Shown one piece after another: positions 7,362-9,416 of a stretch of DNA of 9,416 bases. Each line of letters begins with the position of its first letter. Within the stretch, counting starts at the first letter, position 1. Below the pieces are notes generated by a model. The model was not told where the DNA came from. It searched no databases and saw only the letters and a program-made list of their open reading frames with translations. The translations under genes and the position numbers were made by a program. Source of the DNA: Alphaproteobacteria bacterium (GTDB taxonomy: Bacteria; Pseudomonadota; Alphaproteobacteria; RF32; CAG-239); assembly GCA_017557925.1 (NCBI GenBank), contig JAFYWO010000181.1, positions 1 to 9,416 of the forward strand, written 5' to 3'.

Positions 7362-7640
7362 TTAATTTTTTTTATTCAAACTTTCATATTTAGCTTTTTG
7401 TTCGTCTGTCAAAAGTTTCCAAAATTCTTCAAAGTACTTTTTTTCAATCTCCAAAATTGCATTCTGTTTTTCTTGTATTTCATCCCAAATAGGACCAATT
7501 TCTTTTTTCAAATTCTCTTTCAATTCAGCAACCTTTTGGCTCTGTTCATCTGTCAACATCAAAACTTCTGCCTCAAGATTTTTAGCATAAGAATTAAAAC
7601 TGAACATAACCAAAGCTAAAAACAAAATAACTCTTTTCAA
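7362..7640 (-). CDS. Short periplasmic Spy/CpxP-like (LTxxQ) protein
   Basis: Encodes 92 residues from a TTG start (complement of 7638-7640). The start is fixed by AAGGAG at 7653-7648, 7 bases upstream, and by the signal peptide that follows at once: MKRVILFLALVMFSFNSYA, probable cleavage after SYA at residue 19. The mature part of about 73 residues is highly charged and helical, with LTDEQ at 29-33 and again at 77-81. Two LTxxQ motifs flanking a helical hairpin are characteristic of the Spy/CpxP family of periplasmic chaperones and stress sensors. Spy and CpxP are about 160 residues; this protein is much shorter and keeps only one motif-to-motif module. It has no Cys or His, so nothing suggests metal binding. 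By family analogy it may bind unfolded envelope proteins, such as the neighbouring autotransporter, but this is speculative. It is transcribed alone, convergent to the autotransporter and divergent from the dehydrogenase. Confidence 0.82.
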   Translation of the reverse strand: MKRVILFLALVMFSFNSYAKNLEAEVLMLTDEQSQKVAELKENLKKEIGPIWDEIQEKQNAILEIEKKYFEEFWKLLTDEQKAKYESLNKKN

Positions 7641-7647
7641 AATCTTT

Positions 7648-7653
7648 CTCCTT
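7648..7653 (-). promoter_or_regulatory. Ribosome binding site that fixes the TTG start
   Basis: On the - strand this reads AAGGAG, with 7 bases before the TTG at 7640-7638. The near-perfect site and spacing make the TTG the start, with no ATG alternative giving a whole signal peptide. Confidence 0.8.
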
Positions 7654-7675
7654 ACTAAATAATCACGACTGCTTA

Positions 7676-7704
7676 AGTATAGCTAAAACATTAAGAAACT
7701 GCAA
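7676..7704 (-). promoter_or_regulatory. Putative sigma-70-type promoter of the Spy-like gene
   Basis: On the - strand TTGCAG (7704-7699) and TATACT (7681-7676) are separated by 17 bases. The -10 matches the consensus at 5 of 6 positions and the -35 at 3 of 6. Transcription would start near 7669, giving a leader of about 30 bases that contains the ribosome site. Confidence 0.45.
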
Positions 7705-7743
7705 TTCTAATATCCACGTTATAAACAAACGCAATTATTTTTA

Positions 7744-7770
7744 TTGAAAACAAAAATTAAAAGATATAAA
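7744..7770 (+). promoter_or_regulatory. Weak candidate promoter for the dehydrogenase gene
   Basis: TTGAAA (7744-7749) is followed 15 bases later by TATAAA (7765-7770). The spacer is shorter than the usual 17 and the region is A+T-rich, so chance matches are likely. Its only support is position, 35 bases before the start codon in a divergent spacer. Confidence 0.2.
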
Positions 7771-7788
7771 GATAAGGCATAAACTTAA

Positions 7789-7794
7789 AAGGAG
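7789..7794 (+). promoter_or_regulatory. Ribosome binding site of the dehydrogenase gene
   Basis: AAGGAG lies 10 bases before the ATG at 7805. A closer ATG at 7797 is out of frame and only 2 bases from the site, so the 7805 ATG, which begins directly with the Rossmann motif, is the start. Confidence 0.75.
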
Positions 7795-7804
7795 ATATGG
7801 TAAT

Positions 7805-9106
7805 ATGAAAATAACTATAATTGGAACAGGATATGTTGGTTTACCTACCGGTGTCGGACTTGCAGAATTTGGTAATGATGTTACATGTCTTGATATTGAT
7901 GAAAAAAAGATAGAAAAACTAAAAAAAGGTGAACTCACAATTTATGAAGCTGGGTTAGAAGAACTTTTTACAAAAAATATTCAAAATAAAAAGCTTACTT
8001 TTTCTACTTCTTTTAAAGAGTGTATTCCTGATTCTGATTTAGTAATCCTTGCTGTTGGAACCCCCCCGCACCCAATTACCAAAGAAGCAGATATGAGATA
8101 CATCAAACAAGCTTCCGAAGAATTGGCAAAACATCTTGCAGGATATACTGTTGTAGCAATAAAGTCTACTGTTCCTGTAAATACCGGTGATGCGGTAGAA
8201 AATATCATAAAAAAAGTAAATCCAACTGCTGATGTTGATGTTGTTTCACTTCCTGAATTTTTGCGTGAAGGTTTCGCCGTAGAAGACTTCTTTAATCCGG
8301 ACAGAATAATCGTTGGAGCTAACACAACTCGTGCACGAGAATTGATTGGAAACCTTTACACTCCATTTAAAGATAAATGCACAATTCTATATGTTAGTCG
8401 CCAATCATCAGAAACCATAAAGTATGCATCAAACGCATTTTTAGCAATGAAGATACAATACATCAATGAAATGGCTGACTTTTGTGAAACATCAGGCGCA
8501 AACATTTATGAAGTAGCCAAAGGTATGGGGCTAGATTCAAGAATTGGCGCAAAATTTTTAGTTCCCGGTCCCGGATATGGTGGTTTCTGCTTCCCTAAAG
8601 ACACTTGCGCAATGGCTTATATGGGTAAATTTAACGGTGTAGATTTATCTCTTATTGAAGCAACCATAAAAGGCAACGAAAAAAGAAAAATCAATATGGC
8701 AAAACGCATACTTGATATGGTTAGCGATGTAAAGAATCCTACAGTTGCCGTTCTTGGTAGCGCCTTCAAAGGCGGAACGGATGATTGCCGTGAATCCCCT
8801 GCTCTCCAAATTATAGAGATAATGTTAGCCCACGATGTAAATATTAAATTATATGATCCGGAAGCGCTTGAAAATACCAAAGCTATACTCGGAGATATGG
8901 TTACATACTGCTCATCAGCTTATGAAGCTATCGGCGGAGCAGATGTTTTGGCTGTATTAACTGATTGGAACGAATTCAAATCTCTTGAATTAGAAAAAAT
9001 CAAAATACTTATGAAGCGTCCTCAAATTGCAGACTTCCGCAATAATTTTGATTATAATTTAGCCAAATCCCTCGGGTTTGAAATAAAAACATTGGGAATA
9101 AAATAA
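7805..9106 (+). CDS. ugd: UDP-glucose 6-dehydrogenase family enzyme
   Basis: Encodes 433 residues, the usual length for the family. These cytosolic enzymes oxidise UDP-glucose twice with NAD+ to UDP-glucuronate, a precursor for capsule, exopolysaccharide or lipid A sugars. Visible motifs: N-terminal NAD-binding GTGYVG at residues 7-12; acidic residues of strand 2 (CLDID) for NAD ribose; VGTP; KSTVPVNTG; PEFLREG at 150-156; K206 and N210 in KYASNAF; GMGLDSRIG; the catalytic loop GGFCFPKD with nucleophile C262 and D266; and the C-terminal UDP-binding FKGGTDD.RESPA. Two changes stand out: the common GGSCFPKD has Phe for Ser, and the common NPEFLREG has Leu for Asn. Catalytic residues are intact, so it should be active. 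A related nucleotide-sugar dehydrogenase with another substrate is possible, but LREG and GLD.RIG favour UDP-glucose. It appears to be a single-gene unit closed by two terminators, with no glycosyltransferase in the window. Confidence 0.93.
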   Translation: MKITIIGTGYVGLPTGVGLAEFGNDVTCLDIDEKKIEKLKKGELTIYEAGLEELFTKNIQNKKLTFSTSFKECIPDSDLVILAVGTPPHPITKEADMRYIKQASEELAKHLAGYTVVAIKSTVPVNTGDAVENIIKKVNPTADVDVVSLPEFLREGFAVEDFFNPDRIIVGANTTRARELIGNLYTPFKDKCTILYVSRQSSETIKYASNAFLAMKIQYINEMADFCETSGANIYEVAKGMGLDSRIGAKFLVPGPGYGGFCFPKDTCAMAYMGKFNGVDLSLIEATIKGNEKRKINMAKRILDMVSDVKNPTVAVLGSAFKGGTDDCRESPALQIIEIMLAHDVNIKLYDPEALENTKAILGDMVTYCSSAYEAIGGADVLAVLTDWNEFKSLELEKIKILMKRPQIADFRNNFDYNLAKSLGFEIKTLGIK

Positions 9107-9116
9107 ATAAAAAAAC

Positions 9117-9144
9117 AACGTCGGTTATTCCGGCGTTTTTTTTT
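9117..9144 (+). terminator. Intrinsic terminator of the dehydrogenase gene
   Basis: AACGTCGG (9117-9124) pairs with CCGGCGTT (9130-9137) as 8 bp with one G-U pair around a TTATT loop. T at 9136-9144 completes a nine-T tract. It starts 11 bases after the stop codon. Confidence 0.9.
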
Positions 9145-9153
9145 ACAAAAAAT

Positions 9154-9179
9154 AAAATCCCTCTACTGAGGGATTTTTT
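9154..9179. terminator. Second, probably bidirectional intrinsic terminator
   Basis: AAAATCCCTC (9154-9163) pairs perfectly with GAGGGATTTT (9168-9177) around a TACT loop, with T continuing to 9179. On the - strand the same stem is followed by TATTTTTTG, so it can also end the transcript of the convergent gene from the right edge, whose stop codon is at 9227. Confidence 0.85.
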
Positions 9180-9226
9180 ACCTACCAAAAGAGCTGCATT
9201 CCCTTTTAGAGTAAATATAAAAGTTC

Positions 9227-9416
9227 TTAGCTATTATAAGCGTATGCATCAAGAGAATCATAACCTTCCACTTCCAAATTAGGATTCACATACGCAGGAG
9301 TTCCCTTTTCATAAAAGTAAAAATCACGTCTTAATTTCGCTTGGTCACGAATAGATAAAGAATTCCATTCACCTTCAGTTAAACCGTAAGGATAATTTCC
9401 CCCAAAACTACAAGCA
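9227..9416 (-). CDS. 3' end of a small gene, probable lipoprotein, start beyond right edge
   Basis: On the - strand one frame is open from the window edge to the TAA at 9229-9227, giving 62 residues; the other two frames are broken by stops near the edge. The visible protein begins ACSFGGNYPYGLTEGEW and ends DSLDAYAYNS. It is rich in Tyr and charged residues, with no membrane segment. The only Cys is the second visible residue, preceded by Ala and followed by Ser and a Gly/Asn-rich stretch, as expected just after a lipoprotein signal peptide. If so, the whole protein is about 80 residues and outer-membrane anchored (inference). I do not recognise the family. It is convergent with the dehydrogenase and shares its terminator region. 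Confidence 0.68.
   Translation of the reverse strand, partial: ACSFGGNYPYGLTEGEWNSLSIRDQAKLRRDFYFYEKGTPAYVNPNLEVEGYDSLDAYAYNS

Noticed and set aside
7398..7619. Open + strand frame of 73 codons opposite the Spy-like gene
   Set aside because: It has no ribosome site, is Phe-rich in the manner of an antisense frame, and lies wholly over a - strand gene with signal peptide and family motifs.
7797..7808. Three-codon upstream mini-ORF whose stop overlaps the dehydrogenase ATG
   Set aside because: Its ATG is only 2 bases from the ribosome site, too close for normal initiation; the arrangement is probably accidental.
7741..8880. Open - strand frames opposite the dehydrogenase gene
   Set aside because: They are antisense to a highly conserved enzyme and have no coherent protein features.

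Overview
The window is strongly A+T-rich and contains genes of a Gram-negative bacterium. An autotransporter with a C-terminal outer-membrane barrel, a periplasmic Spy/CpxP-like protein and a probable lipoprotein all require a two-membrane envelope. The Asn-rich autotransporter with a Trp-Pro-Trp/poly-glycine segment, beside a MORN-repeat protein, resembles low-GC host-associated (gut) Alphaproteobacteria. That lineage is an inference made without a search.

Layout. (1) From the left edge to 1347, + strand: the 3' part of a gene made almost entirely of 24-residue MORN_2/YwqK-type repeats. (2) 1348-1464: a spacer dominated by an 11-bp hairpin. (3) 1465-7104, +: an 1879-residue autotransporter with signal peptide, short ankyrin-like segment, hydrophobic Gly-rich segment, long beta-helix-like passenger, helical linker and beta-barrel. 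(4) 7105-7361: convergent spacer with hairpins that can serve as terminators. (5) 7362-7640, -: a 92-residue Spy/CpxP-like protein with a TTG start and a strong ribosome binding site. (6) 7641-7804: divergent promoter region. (7) 7805-9106, +: a UDP-glucose 6-dehydrogenase-family enzyme. (8) 9107-9226: two tandem terminators. (9) 9227-9416, -: the 3' end of a small gene, probably a lipoprotein, that leaves the right edge.

How the genes fit together. The window is themed on the cell envelope and surface: a giant surface protein, a periplasmic helical protein, a nucleotide-sugar dehydrogenase that would make UDP-glucuronate for polysaccharide, and a probable lipoprotein. Apart from the possible MORN/autotransporter pair, the genes alternate in strand and are separated by terminators, so they look like single transcription units. 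I see no mobile element, tRNA, rRNA or CRISPR array. The least ordinary features are the perfectly phased MORN array, the composite N-terminus of the autotransporter, its three isolated cysteine pairs, and changes in two conserved loops of the dehydrogenase.
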